A stretch of DNA of 64,000 nucleotides from Dreissena polymorpha (lineage: Eukaryota > Mollusca > Bivalvia > Myida > Dreissenidae). This document shows positions 22,301 through 32,215 of this stretch, piece after piece. The notes below the pieces were generated by a model that saw only the letters and a program-made list of their open reading frames with translations, had not been told where the DNA came from and searched no databases. A program made the position numbers and the translations under genes. The stretch covers positions 23,665,809 through 23,729,808 of the forward strand of contig NC_068356.1 of assembly GCF_020536995.1 (NCBI RefSeq), read 5' to 3'. Position 1 is the first letter of the stretch, and each line of letters starts with the position of its first letter.

Positions 22301-25141
22301 TTTTTTACCTTTGACCTTGAAGGATGACCTTGAACCTCCACCACTCAAAATGTGCAGCTTCATGAGATACACGTGCACACCAAATATCAAGTTGCTATCT
22401 TCAATATTGAAAAAGTTATGGCCAATGTTAAAGTTTTCAGACGGACAGACGCCATATATTTGACATTTGACCTTGAAGGATGACCTTTCACCAATTAAAA
22501 ATGTTCAGCTCCATGAGGTACACAAGCATGCCAAATATCAAGTTTCTATCTTTAATAATGCAAAAGTTATGGCCAACGTTGAAGTTTTTTTCCCGACGGA
22601 CGGACAGACTGACACACATACTGACTGACGGACAGTTCAACTTCTATGTGCAACCCTACCGGGGGCATAAAAAGTTACAAACAACTACAAAAATATTTGA
22701 GAAACTAACTTATTTTATTTCATTAAAATGCCAATCCAAAAAAATCTAATAAGAAAGTGATACTAAGTTGATCAAGCTCATTTTTATTCATGCTGCTAAG
22801 CTGTTCAGTGGCGGATCCAGGGTTTCTAGTTAGGGGGTTGGTGTGGACATTCAATAATACAGGCCAATGTAAAAGCATAATGGTGTAGTGGATGTGGTGT
22901 CCGCCTAGTGATAGGGAGTTAGGAGGTTCTCATTATCTTCTCCATAAACACCAAGTTCTGGTTCTTCCCAGGAACAGACTCGAGTGTCTCAATAAGCATA
23001 GTGCGTTCCCTGCAATAAAGATAAGGTAAAAAGGTTAAATAAAAACTAAAACTGAAAAATTACTGTTCAACATACCGGTAGAAATTGCTATCCTTGCAGC
23101 AAACATCGTTAGAGCCAAGATGCAGGTACAATATGTCGTAACAACCTGACATCAGCTCTTGATGCAGCAGCTTTCTAAAGCCCTTCCGGTCAGACACATA
23201 CTTTGCACCTGCATAGTAAAATAAGATCTTCCATTTGGAATTGGTTTTCATTTGCAATAATTTTTCTTGAGTTGTCATTTGTTATTGAATATTATGAAAA
23301 ATAGTCATCATTGCTATGTTCGAGACAAGCAAGCTTATCTTTGTTAATATTTATCTCACTTGTTCTATGTTGCGTCAAATTTCTGGATTTGCAATCTTTT
23401 TCCCCATTTTGGTTACAGCAGAAAGGGTATTTTGCTTGATTCCATAATACATGTTTTATCAGTGTAATAATATACATGACGTGTACATGTAAATACCATG
23501 AAACTGTTAGGGTAAAATATCTTTTTGGGTATTGAAGCAATATTCAGTGGAGTTTTAAGCATTTCTTTAAAAACAAGAGATGCGTTTGTTGGAAACACAA
23601 TGCCCCCTATTGCACCGCTTTGAAGCCATGTACATGTATTCAAACTTTGACCTTGAAGGATGACCTTGACCTTTCACCACTCAAAAATGTGCAGCTCCAT
23701 GAGATACACATGCATGCCAAATATCTAGTTGCTATCTTCAATATTGCAAATTTTGACCTTTGACCTTGAAGGATGACCTTGACCTTTCATCACTCAAAAT
23801 GTGCAGCTCCATGAGATATACATGCATGCCAAATATCAAGTTGCTATCTTCAATATTTAAAAAGTTATGGCCAATGTTAAAATTTTCAGACGGACGGAAT
23901 ATTTGACATTTGACCTTGAAGAATGACCTTGATTTTCACCTTTTACCACTCAAAATATTCAGCTCCAAGAGATACACATGCATAAAAAAAAATCAAGTTG
24001 CTATCTTCAATATTTAAAAAGTTATGGCCAATGTTAAAGTTTTCGGACGGACGGAATATTTGACATTTGAACTTGAAGAATGACCTTGACCTTCACCTTT
24101 CATCACTCAAAATGTTCAGCTCCAGGAGATACCCATGCATGCCAAATATCAAGTTGCTATCATCAATAGTGAACAAGTTATGGCCAATGTTAAAGTTTTC
24201 GGATGGACGGACAGACGCCATATATTAGACATTTGACCTTCACCTTTCACCACTCAAAATGTTCAGCCTCAGGAGATACACATACATGCCAAATATCAAA
24301 TTGCTATCGTCAATAGTGAAAAAGTTATGACCAATGTTAGTTTTCGGACGGATGGACATATGCCATATATTAGACCTTTGACCTTGAAGGATGACCTTGA
24401 CCTTCACCTTTCACCACTCAAAATGTGCAGCTCAATGAGATGCACATGCATGCCAAATATAACGGTGCTATGTTAAATATTGAAAAAGTTATGACCATTA
24501 AAGTGTTCGGACGGACGGACAGACTGACAGTTCAACTGCTATATGCCACCCTACCGGGGGCATAAAAACAATTATTTGGTACACAAAGCTTCAAATAAAT
24601 ATTAAAATTAGCAACCTTTCCAAAGGCAGCAACAAACACTGCAGGGCTAGATTGAACTTTACCGGTACGCAGTTGTTTACAACCATCGACAAAGCGGGGG
24701 TTTGGGGGCAGTAGCCCCCGATACTAAAGAAATATATAGGATAAAAGGATAATAAGGTGTTGCGTAAGTTGTTATGTGTTAGGTGTTAAGGGTTAGAGTA
24801 CGCTGTTTGATGTTAAGTGTTGCGTACCGGTAAAGTTCAATCGTCCCCACTGCAGTATAAGACAGTAGCTAAAATAATTATGCCAACGCAAAAATCATCA
24901 AAAGATTATGGCGGCAATTTATATAGACTATTTAAGACAGTAAAAGGGGTAATATAAAGCAGCATGCCACAGAAACATGTTGGGTCTCACACTCAACTAT
25001 AAACAGTTAAAAATTATTCACCAGATACGGGCAGAAAGTCAATCCTTGCATTTGGAGGACATGCAGACTTCAAACGATGGACATTGGAATCCCAGGCAAT
25101 AAGAACACGAACATCGCTGCTGCACCAGACATGTTCTTCAC
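14961..25141 (-). CDS. SGNH-hydrolase / C2H2 zinc finger / 2A / KDZ-like transposase gene, copy A (11 exons)
   Basis: Exons in transcription order: 25022-25141, 23076-23208, 22950-23009, 21638-21836, 20854-21060, 20531-20617, 19999-20058, 17628-17705, 17074-17196, 16438-16650, 14961-16271. All junctions are GT..AG and the frame stays open to TAA at 14961. Exons 1-5 form an SGNH-like fold: VLIAWDSNVHRL (Ser block), LHLGSNDVC (Asn block), VVLCVILPRDF strand, DGLHLSAEGARRC (Asp-x-x-His block). Exons 6-8 are a Lys/Arg-rich linker (KRSATRNVKRYGKK; KKMEVKTGKVKREK). Exon 9 holds one C2H2 finger. Exon 10 carries a duplicated 28-residue acidic segment and a 2A-like end. Exon 11 is the KDZ-like domain. 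A start codon and any further 5' exon were not found; exon 1 opens in phase 2. Domain calls and splices are my reading of the sequence. Whether it is an active transposon gene or a domesticated host gene is open. Confidence 0.7.
16290..16345. repeat. AT microsatellite in the last intron
   Basis: The TA run lies between the 2A exon and the transposase exon. It is about 9 bp longer in copy B (47669-47727). Confidence 0.95.
16438..16482 (-). other. 2A (StopGo / ribosome-skipping) like motif, copy A
   Basis: LLLILSNDVELNPGP matches the 2A consensus D(V/I)ExNPGP perfectly and has the hydrophobic run that usually precedes it. In known 2A sequences the ribosome skips the Gly-Pro bond and releases the upstream chain. 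2A-like sequences are known in viruses, in non-LTR retrotransposons and in some animal genes. Here no reverse transcriptase is nearby, and the motif sits at an exon end between a zinc-finger half and a transposase half. Confidence 0.75.
16438..16650 (-). CDS. exon with duplicated acidic segment and 2A-like end, copy A
   Basis: A 71-codon exon in phase 0 on both sides. It contains two 28-residue repeats, each with the pattern ED.(I/V)NVPS....RDT(E/D)ETPQQD, followed by LLLILSNDVELNPGP. The exon ends with the final Pro codon and is followed directly by GTGAGA, a strong donor. The acceptor (attctattaaag) has only a modest pyrimidine tract, so the upstream border is less sure than the downstream one. 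Confidence 0.65.
17074..17196 (-). CDS. C2H2 zinc-finger exon of the SGNH/KDZ gene, copy A
   Basis: A 41-codon exon, phase 0 on both sides, with acceptor tattttttag and donor CAG|GTTTTT. It encodes CPNCRVCCSSEDALLDHFITKH: Cys-x2-Cys, 12-residue finger, His-x4-His, with two further Cys. This is likely a DNA-contacting module of the transposase gene. Confidence 0.65.
18493..19575. mobile_element. cluster of core-repeat elements in an intron, copy A
   Basis: Three related pieces: 18493-18760 (start acaagagcaccgcatagcgg), about 18906-19179 (ending cggcggcataaaaa) and 19407-19575 (acaagagcaccgcatagcag). They share 'gatcttgacctttgacctagtgac' and 'aactcatcaaggtgca' phrases. These are non-autonomous repeats without coding capacity. 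Copy B counterparts are at +31384. Confidence 0.6.
20854..23208 (-). CDS. SGNH blocks III-V exons of the gene, copy A
   Basis: Exons 23076-23208, 22950-23009, 21638-21836 and 20854-21060 encode the middle and end of the SGNH-like domain. The first carries YDILYLHLGSNDVC (the GxND element). The third carries EIHVVLCVILPRDF and a helix with a NYCQWIRSANSML pattern. The fourth opens SLYLSHDGLHLSAEGARR, holding the Asp-x-x-His dyad. The acceptor of the fourth can be placed at 21063 or 21060 with no frame change. The 60-bp second exon is unusual because it lies mostly in antisense SINE sequence. Confidence 0.65.
21895..22190 (+). mobile_element. dispersed repeat element, copy A
   Basis: Runs from 'gccaatatgcttctggacaaaa' to 'ggacagacggacagacaacccc'. 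The same sequence, inverted and diverged, is present at about 32830-33080 in the spacer. Non-coding. Confidence 0.6.
22246..22673 (+). mobile_element. two-core non-autonomous element, copy A
   Basis: Starts gagatgtgttcgtcagaaac and ends accgggggcataaaaa. It contains two cores of about 150 bp with 'tttgaccttgaaggatgacct' and 'aaagttatggccaa'. Same family as 23573-24569. Confidence 0.65.
22872..22995 (+). mobile_element. tRNA-derived SINE fragment, copy A
   Basis: The head 'ggtgtagtggatgtggtgtccgcctag' and the tail 'ctggttcttcccaggaacag' both match, with divergence, the reverse-complemented SINE at 30500-30640 (ggcgtaaaggatatggtgtccgcctag; ctggttctaggcaccggaaac). The middle, including the B box, is shortened. 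It overlaps, in antisense, a 60-bp exon of the SGNH/KDZ gene. Confidence 0.65.
23573..24569 (+). mobile_element. six-core non-autonomous element, copy A
   Basis: Begins acaagagatgcgtttgttgg and ends ctaccgggggcataaaaa. Inside are about six tandem cores of roughly 150 bp, each with 'gaccttgaaggatgaccttga', 'cactcaaaatgt.cagctc' and 'gttatggccaatgttaaagttttcgga'. The core copy number differs from the related 22246-22673 element, as expected for elements with expandable tandem cores. It lies in the intron after exon 1. Confidence 0.7.
25022..25141 (-). CDS. SGNH block I exon of the gene, copy A
   Basis: A 120-bp exon with acceptor ttattctgtttcag and donor CTG|GTGAAT. It encodes SSDVRVLIAWDSNVHRL, in which the Ser after Asp is the expected nucleophile position of the SGNH/GDSL family (GDS here is WDS). 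It joins in phase to the next exon to give LPVSGGAKYVSD, with the block II Gly. The acceptor lies next to a 4.7-kb transposon insertion. Confidence 0.65.
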
Positions 25142-25924
25142 CTGAAACAGAATAAACGGCTCTAGGAGAAGTGCCCCCCGGAGAACTGCCCCCCCCCCAA
25201 AGATTTTTCACTGGGCGGAGAACTGCCCCCTCACTCTTTTTTTATAGGGCGGAGAACTGCCCCCCTGCTGATTAATAAGGGGCGGAGAACTGCCCCCCTG
25301 TCAGAATTGATGACCCGGAGAAGTGCCCCCTAATTAAAGAAATTTCGCGGCTATATATAAAACGAGTATTATAATGACAATAACGCCAGTAACTTTCTTG
25401 CTATTATGTCTGGAAATTGAGTGAAATTTCAAAAGTAATATAAAGTTGTACAAGTATTAAAGTTATAAAACGGCAAAAAAATACCTGCCTCGGCATGGAC
25501 GTCGCCATCTTGATAATCACGTGATTTTCGTCTATGTTAACAAAGAAAAACAAATCACTTTTTGCTAATAAAAAGTTTTCGCGGCTGAATTATTTGATAT
25601 TTTCCCCGTAATCAAAACAAACAATTAGCATGCAATTTAATCCATCCGTATGCAAGCTGAAAACAATAATTTATTTGTTTGTTTTCGCCAATTACGGATT
25701 TGGACGGTTCAATATAATAAACCCGTATGCCGCTTTATTCAAAGCTAACAAGTTCTTAACAATTAAGGTCGATCCGGTCTACCAATTAAAAGATCGCGGT
25801 GCTTATCGTTAACGGTAACAAGTTCTCTGCCTGCCTAATTAGCTGCTAATTAAAGCAACTGTTACCGATTTTGTTTGTTTGGCATGTCGACATGATCTGC
25901 TCAAAATGCTAACTGTTGCAGATT

Positions 25925-26062
25925 GTATGTATGTATGAATGTATGTTTTGAACGTTTATGTAAGCATGTATATATTTTTTAATGTATGTCTGAATGTATG
26001 TATGTATGATTGTAACTGTGAATGTATGTATGCATGTAATGTGTGTATTTATGTATGTTATT
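25925..26062. repeat. ATGT-rich tetranucleotide repeat inside the 4.7-kb element
   Basis: Degenerate (tatg)n run with interruptions, present in both copies. Confidence 0.8.
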
Positions 26063-26597
26063 TTGTATTTCACATGAATTAACTAAACAACATAAATAAA
26101 TTGATTATTAATTCGACTTCACTTTACTTTTTTCTTCAAGTCAGCTAAATTATTGCCTTTGCTTTGCCTATTAATTTACTTTTTTATACGTTTAGTTACG
26201 TTTTTTTTTCCATGGGTCAATACTATCTTTATAATGTAAATTAATTCCGATGTAACTTTTCCTCCATAAGTACTGAGTTGCACGTCTATATATAGTTGCG
26301 ACACATGGCCAGTATTAACATGCACGCGTTTCCTGTGTGGATCTCGACTATGTTTCGCGCTCTTATTAAAACACGACTTTTACATGGCATTCATGTATAG
26401 TGAGTGGTGAAGATGCGTACCAAGGGCCTTAAACAGTATTATCACATGCCTCTAGACAATTTGTGTTATTCAGTTCGATAAATGGCATTATACTTGTACT
26501 TAAATTAATTTGTTACCGGATAAAATGTGTACGCCGATAACGTAAAATTACCCGTAAGTATTGTTTTCACTACGTAACTAATAACTAATATGACACC

Positions 26598-26750
26598 GGG
26601 GGGGGGGCAGTTCTCCGCCCCTACAGATTTGATGGGGGGGGGGGGCAGATATCCGCCCACTCCTATAAATATGAGGTCGATTTACATCGACCTCATATCG
26701 TTTAACGTTATTTTGCAATAGCATCGTTCCGACATGAATTCATGTCGGAA
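26598..26750. repeat. internal end-motif copy followed by two palindromes
   Basis: About 26598-26660 repeats the right-end layout of the element (gggggcagttctccgcccctac.gatttg.tgggggg). Next come an inverted repeat at 26669-26698 (atatgaggtcgat, 4-base loop) and a perfect 24-bp palindrome at 26727-26750 (ttccgacatgaa then its complement). The 4.7-kb element therefore looks composite. Confidence 0.75.
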
Positions 26751-28561
26751 GCTTTAACGGTATCAAATTCATATAACAGCACAGAATAATCATGCAATAA
26801 ATTATTAAACATAAAATATAAACATTATTTTACTAATTGCATTAGAAAAATGTTTATACAAACTTACAAGTAATGATAGTCCAGACCTTAAAACACTACC
26901 ACTGTTCAAATTCCATATTGTTGCCATATAGCACTGTGTAAATTGAAAGTTGCATAATGTTACCTCATTGGTCGGTTATAAATACATTGTTTCTCTATGT
27001 ATAGTATTCGATTTAGACGAAAATAATAACTTACGTGGAATGTCATATTAGTTTTCCATTAAAACTTTGATCTTGCTGTGTGTGTTTATGGACGTTATTA
27101 ATTATGTTATACTTATTTTTGTATTTCATTAAGAATTAGAACGTGTAGCCCTTTTTGTTAACTGTTTTTAGCAAACGATTCGCGGCTTAATAAGACACGG
27201 AAAATAGTTAAAGCGACACTTTCATTTAAAGGTTTAATGTGAACAATATTAAATGAAACCTTTTTTGGTATTAATATATTTTATTGACATGTTAAATTCG
27301 ATACTTGAAAAGGTGTTTAGTCTTTAAAAAGATGTCGCTGATATTGTTAATTTCAAACTGTTAATATGCTTAATGTTGTGTAAGAAATTGAATAGTTTCA
27401 CTGAGTTTTATTCCCGCCTAAAATCCGATATCGTAAAACGCGCAACGGTTAAGAATAAGGTCTAAATAAGTTTAAGTATTCAGATCTGAATATCAGCAGC
27501 TGTGCCAGCTGGGAGCCCCGTTTTGGCTTTAACAACCGCAAGCGAAACAACATACTTTTTTAAGTCTTGCACTTAGACTCCATGATCACAAGTATAGGTC
27601 CCTGCTGTGGCGTATGACACCATAGTGTTATTTAGTATTGGTCGGCACAGTATCTGATCATAACGAGACAATTGGTTTGTGCTGAACACAGGGGCAATAA
27701 AACCACAGATCTATCAAAAAACAAGATTATTGAGATATCTTTTATTGAACACCGCGATAAAAATGCTCAAACCACGGACTCTAGATTACACGGATAAGAA
27801 ACATGGCAACATTCTCAGAATCATCACTGCTATATGTGTAATCACCTAACAATTCGTCTAAAAATAATTTATATATTTGAGTTGAAGACGATGTACTGTT
27901 GTATAAGTCTGAATAAACTATCTGTCTGCCTGTCTAAATCAAAGCCGTCATCGTCCCAGTGAAAAAAAATCTGATTTTGAATAGTTGAACATGATGCGCT
28001 TATGTCAAAATACGAAATGACCCGCGTAACACCGACCGTGATTTTCAAGAATCTTTAATAAATTGATAATTTAAGGTAAATAACATTTCATATAATTATA
28101 CATAATTCCCTCGTTGATAATTAACAGCAAACGATGAATGTTTTTGACACCCATTTTATTTCAAGTATGCATGCAAAGCCGAATAAAATCGAGAGGGTCC
28201 GCTATATACGCTGTTTCATCATAAATTTAACACCCTTGCTGTGTTATAAACAAGAGCTGAAATAGTTAATTTATTAAGATTTATTTATAATAAGCTTTAT
28301 TGATATGTTTCGTGAACAAAATACTACAATATATCATAAAAAATATAATAATCATGGCAAAGGAAATTCAATGGCCGGTTTCTAAACAAAAGCATAATCG
28401 CCAAGACCGTAGCATCAGTTCAGTGCGTTAGGAACTCGCGCTACTTTCTTCCGCCTTCATTCCTTAATTACTTTCGTTTTTAAACAATTTTTTTTTCTAT
28501 CGTATACAGAATTCTATTCTCCTAAGCAAGATGTAATTTTTAAAACTGAACTCCAAATATA

Positions 28562-28927
28562 AACGCTACAAATTGGTATTAAGTACGAACATGTCAACCG
28601 TAAATCTAGATTCTAAAACTCCAAAACGGTATGATGTTTGCAAAAGTTAAAGTTATAACTCACCGGGCTGTCGAAATCAGAAGAACGCTACAAATTGGTA
28701 TTAAGTACGAACATGTCAACCGTAAATCTAGATTCTAAAACTCCAAAACGGTATGATATTTGCAAAAGTTAAAGTTATAACTCGCCGGGCTGTCGAAATC
28801 AGAAGAACGCTACAAATTGGTATTAAGTACGAACATGTCAACCGTAAATCTAGATTCTAAAACTCCAAAACGGTATGATATTTGAAAAAGTTAAAGTTAT
28901 AACTCGCCGGGCTGTCGAAATCAGAAG
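28562..28927. repeat. three tandem copies of a 122-bp unit, copy A
   Basis: Units start at 28562, 28684 and 28806 and begin aacgctacaaattggtatta. They differ at only a few bases (tgatgtttgc / tgatatttgc / tgatatttga; ctcacc / ctcgcc). There are no spacers and no coding frame. They lie inside the 4.7-kb element. Confidence 0.95.
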
Positions 28928-30284
28928 AAAAACTTAATATATATTTATATATCTGTTTACTACGTAACGTAAGCTTTCTAATGATATATAATTTGTCAAA
29001 ATCGGCCGAGAAATGAAACTATAATTCAATAAAAGACGTGAGTGGGTACATCAAAATGTATAACCTCGGCGCTTCGCTGTACGCTAATTGTACAAAATCG
29101 ATAGCCACAATACGGCAAAACGCGCGGTGGTAAAACATAAAATGTGTATTTCTTGTGTTTATCTCGCTATAAATCCATTAATAACAACGGGAATATACTA
29201 AAACGTATATTTTTGAAAGAGGAATTAATAAGCAACAAGATAACGTATAAACCAATAAAATCGGATGAATAGTTTTTGCATAAGATTGAATTTACTACAG
29301 TAAGGGTCAAATACTCGATTCATCTCCTAACAATATACACTCCGTGATACAACTGGTAGTTTTAACACACACATATAGGTTCCATTTAATTTAAGAGTAC
29401 AGAAAGCTAAAAAGTGATGTGGTTTGTTGTACAACAACAATTGGTTATGTGTAACCTATTCAAAAAATAATTTCGTTCAAGATAATTCAATGTAATTCTA
29501 TAAACGACAAACACACGAAGTGTGTTGTGTATGTTTATTTTTAAAAATGTACATAAGTGGTTTAAAAGCACAATTTTTACACATTTAAGAGGTAATCGCT
29601 CACATATATGTCTAATTAATGATAATTTTATGCATTAGCAAAGATTTAACGAGAAAAACTGAAGTTTTAGTTGAACTCAATTTGCTATAGGAAAACGACG
29701 GTAGCCGTTTAGACGTAAGCGGGGTAGCTTACGTCTAATTATTTGGACTAATATCCGCCTACTAAATTCTGACAGGGGGGGCAGTTCTCCGCCCCTACCG
29801 ATTTGCTGGGGGGGGGCACCTCTCCGCCACCTTTAAAATAAGGGGGCAGTTCTCCGGATTCCAGAATAAACAAAAGGCTTCCCGAATCAAATCAAATCAA
29901 AATTTATTTATTGTCGGTATGAGGATAACAAAGGACATCGTTCCACGAACCCTGGGGAAGTTTAAAAACTCAAAATACAACACGACAACAAACAAACGCC
30001 CGAATTCAAATACAATCCGAACCTGGATTTTCCAAACAAGTTTAACAACGTTCAGTTTTTAAATAGGTAACGTCGCGAAATCAAATTACAAATTCTAAAC
30101 GAGCACTTTCAAACGATTAAATGTCACGCAACGCGGTTCTCTTAAACTGCAACGTAGTCTCTGGTCAACAACAGCTGTTTTATAGTATGTAAGCTTTGGT
30201 CAGTATAAAATACTGACGAGAATAAAATTCTCTGGACTCTCTAAAAACCCTTGTTAAACAAGTTCAAAACAGAAAGGGGAGATC

Positions 30285-30380
30285 ACCACCACTTACTATA
30301 GCCTATCCTCTCCCCTGATTCAAGATCAGTGTTCTGATTGGCCAAAATGATTTGGGCGACCGTGGACCAACAGGCCTCTG
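30285..30380 (-). promoter_or_regulatory. possible promoter-proximal region of the SGNH/KDZ gene
   Basis: On the minus strand a CCAAT-box-like ggccaatcag (about 30336-30345) is followed, towards the gene, by a consensus donor (tata|gtaagtgg at about 30290). This could be a promoter with a non-coding first exon. The duplication border lies just 5' of it. No TATA box and no direct link to exon 1 are shown, so this is speculative. Confidence 0.25.
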
Positions 30381-30499
30381 GTATCTCGCGCGTCTTATAA
30401 ATAAGACTATCATGCATCATGCAGAGATCTCCCTCTGGTTTAGTTCAAACCTGTATATTTTAGTTTGATTGCATAGGACTTATTTGAAAAAGCTGTAAA

Positions 30500-30640
30500 T
30501 TTTGTTTCCGGTGCCTAGAACCAGTACTTAGTGTCTATAGGGAAGATCTAAAGAACGCTTTCACAGTGGGGATCGAACCCGTGACCTCCTGGTTGCTAGG
30601 CGGACACCATATCCTTTACGCCACAGCTACCTCAGGGTTT
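30500..30640 (-). mobile_element. tRNA-derived SINE
   Basis: Read on the minus strand: tggcgtaaaggatatggtgt (A-box region), then GGTTCGATCCC (perfect B box, about 30569-30579), then a tail with 'agtactggttctaggcacc'. It is too diverged to fold as a functional tRNA. The family recurs at 22872 (plus strand) and as a tail fragment at 32166-32215. Confidence 0.75.
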
Positions 30641-31520
30641 GGGGTAACGGTACAGTTTGTCAAGGTATTCCGAATCATTAGGCATTCTGAATCCACATTT
30701 TCATTTAAAAAGTCTTAACGTTTGGTATGCGATTTGAAAGGTTATTGTTGTTTCTAAAAATTTAATCCCCCAGCCTGTAAAGAATGAAGAATCATTGTTT
30801 TTGATGAAAATGTTGATTCAGAATGCCTAATGATACCTGTACCCTGAGGCGGGGGAAATAGGGCATCATTAAAAAAAAAATTTGGACTTTAAACCAAACA
30901 TGAGAAACAATATAATATGTTTTTTTAATCACCGCCAAATTAAATACATAACAATTCTATTTAGTTTTAAACATTTTAAACTTGACAATTCTGGGTCTAG
31001 GGCAATTAATTTGCTTGAGTGTCGGGTGAATTTTTATCTGGGGAAAAATTAATACTTTTTTGTTGAGGGAATGGGGCCTTATTTTGGCCAAGTCTTGAAT
31101 CGTTATAAGACGGTATATAATATTATATTTACCTGTCAATAATATCTGCAAGGGGGGTTAGACAGTATAGATTGATATATACATGTACATGGTCACTCTT
31201 AATGTCACTCAAATAGATAAAGTAATCAGTATTGCTATTTAATGGTATGTTTTTTTCATGAGAATAAACTTAAGGTTAATAGTGATTACTTTGTAAAATA
31301 AAACAAAGCATGTGCAAATATTGCAATAAAATATTCATTTTTAACACCATTAAAAAAAAGTTAACAATATCTATACACATTCCTTGGTATTTTACCCTAG
31401 CATAACAGCTTCAATCAAATAATCATTATTTCAATCAATTAACTGGGTCCGTTATCTCATCATCTCTTAATAAATCATATATATTGATAGCCACCTGCTT
31501 CGTACACATTTCAAACTAAT
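30641..31520. other. gene-free stretch
   Basis: AT-rich sequence. 'cgaatcattaggcattctgaat' at 30670 and 'gattcagaatgcctaatgat' at 30813 form an inverted repeat about 120 bp apart, a possible small foldback element. Nothing else was recognised. Confidence 0.5.
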
Positions 31521-32165
31521 ATTTCAGACACCAAACGCAAAGCCTATCCCAAGGCAATGCCCCATTTGCGTGGTAAAAGGCAACACGACTGTGTACCTCC
31601 GGGTAACAGACCACGTTCGCTGGGTGCAAGCGCTGACGGCAGACCCCATGAAGCCGTTGATGTCAGAGGCACGTGCTAAGACCGGTCGGAAAGTGAAGAA
31701 GACAAAGCCGAGGAATTACTACTCTTGCTGGCTGTGCGACCGGTCGGTGATTGACCGGCTGCGTCATCTAGAACAGGAGCACAAAATGGAGGCTGGGACA
31801 TTCAATTTTGTTTACACAAGAGGGCCGTTTCCGGAAAGTAAGTGTTAAATTGTGTTCGTGTGGTTTTTGTATTTAATTTCTCATATTTCTATCAATGTCT
31901 AATACAAAACCATACCAAACGATTTGTAACTTTTACATTTAAACGTCATTTACAGGTCGCGAAAACTTCAGGAAAGGTGACCAGCAGACTCGCCACTCAT
32001 GATGACTCGGCATAGGAGGATGAGAAGGTGGAGGATGAGGAGGAGGAGGAAGAGGACTTTTCATTCCTAATGCCGAAATACTGCCTGAGCCTGGAACCCA
32101 ATGCAAGGGTGATGCATGGTCGGAGAAGCTGCAAGTAACAATATGGATTGCTTATATAGTGTAAA

Positions 32166-32215
32166 GTTTTGAGTCCGTTTTCGGGGTAGAACCAGTACTT
32201 GGTGCATTAAGCCCT
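32166..32215 (-). mobile_element. SINE tail fragment
   Basis: 'gagtccgttttcggggtagaaccagtacttggtg' matches the tails of the SINEs at 22872 and 30500 in reverse. There is no head region. Confidence 0.6.

Larger units (their letters stand above)
25158..29861. mobile_element. 4.7-kb non-autonomous DNA element with 10-bp target duplication, copy A
   Basis: CAGAATAAAC flanks both sides (25148-25157 and 29862-29871). The ends carry inverted GGAGAACTGCCCCC motifs: repeated units at 25163-25332 (ggcggagaactgccccc) and reversed units at 29775-29855 (gggggcagttctccgcc). A longer inverted match, GGCGGAGAACTGCCCCCC(C)TGTCAGAATT, pairs the left and right terminal regions. No transposase frame is present. 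Removing the element restores an uninterrupted pyrimidine tract before exon 1 of the SGNH gene. A 9-10-bp duplication fits Mutator-like elements best, but the superfamily is inference. An inner copy of the end motif lies at about 26598-26660. Confidence 0.8.
12122..30380. repeat. segmental duplication, copy A
   Basis: This block recurs at 41041-61768. From 13010 onward the copies are almost identical at an offset rising from 31362 to 31388. Differences I saw include a 12-bp indel in the transposase exon, one T indel near 20423, one C/T change near 18036, simple-repeat length changes (AT run at 16.3 kb, poly-G near 26.6 and 29.8 kb) and one base in the 122-bp repeat. The first 820 bp (12122-12942) match 41041-41870 with many small indels. 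Then copy A lacks about 2.1-2.5 kb that copy B has (41871 to about 44.3 kb). The right border is sharp, after 'ggcctctg'. Confidence 0.97.

Noticed and set aside
25630-25812. 60-codon open frame inside the 4.7-kb element
   Set aside because: Low-complexity product without domain, no splice context, too short for a transposase.
28562-28927. CRISPR-like direct repeats
   Set aside because: The three 122-bp units are contiguous without spacers, in a eukaryotic context; an ordinary tandem repeat.
30555-30630. tRNA gene on the minus strand
   Set aside because: A and B boxes are present but the stems are disrupted and a SINE tail follows. Relatives at 22872 and 32166 show it is a SINE head.
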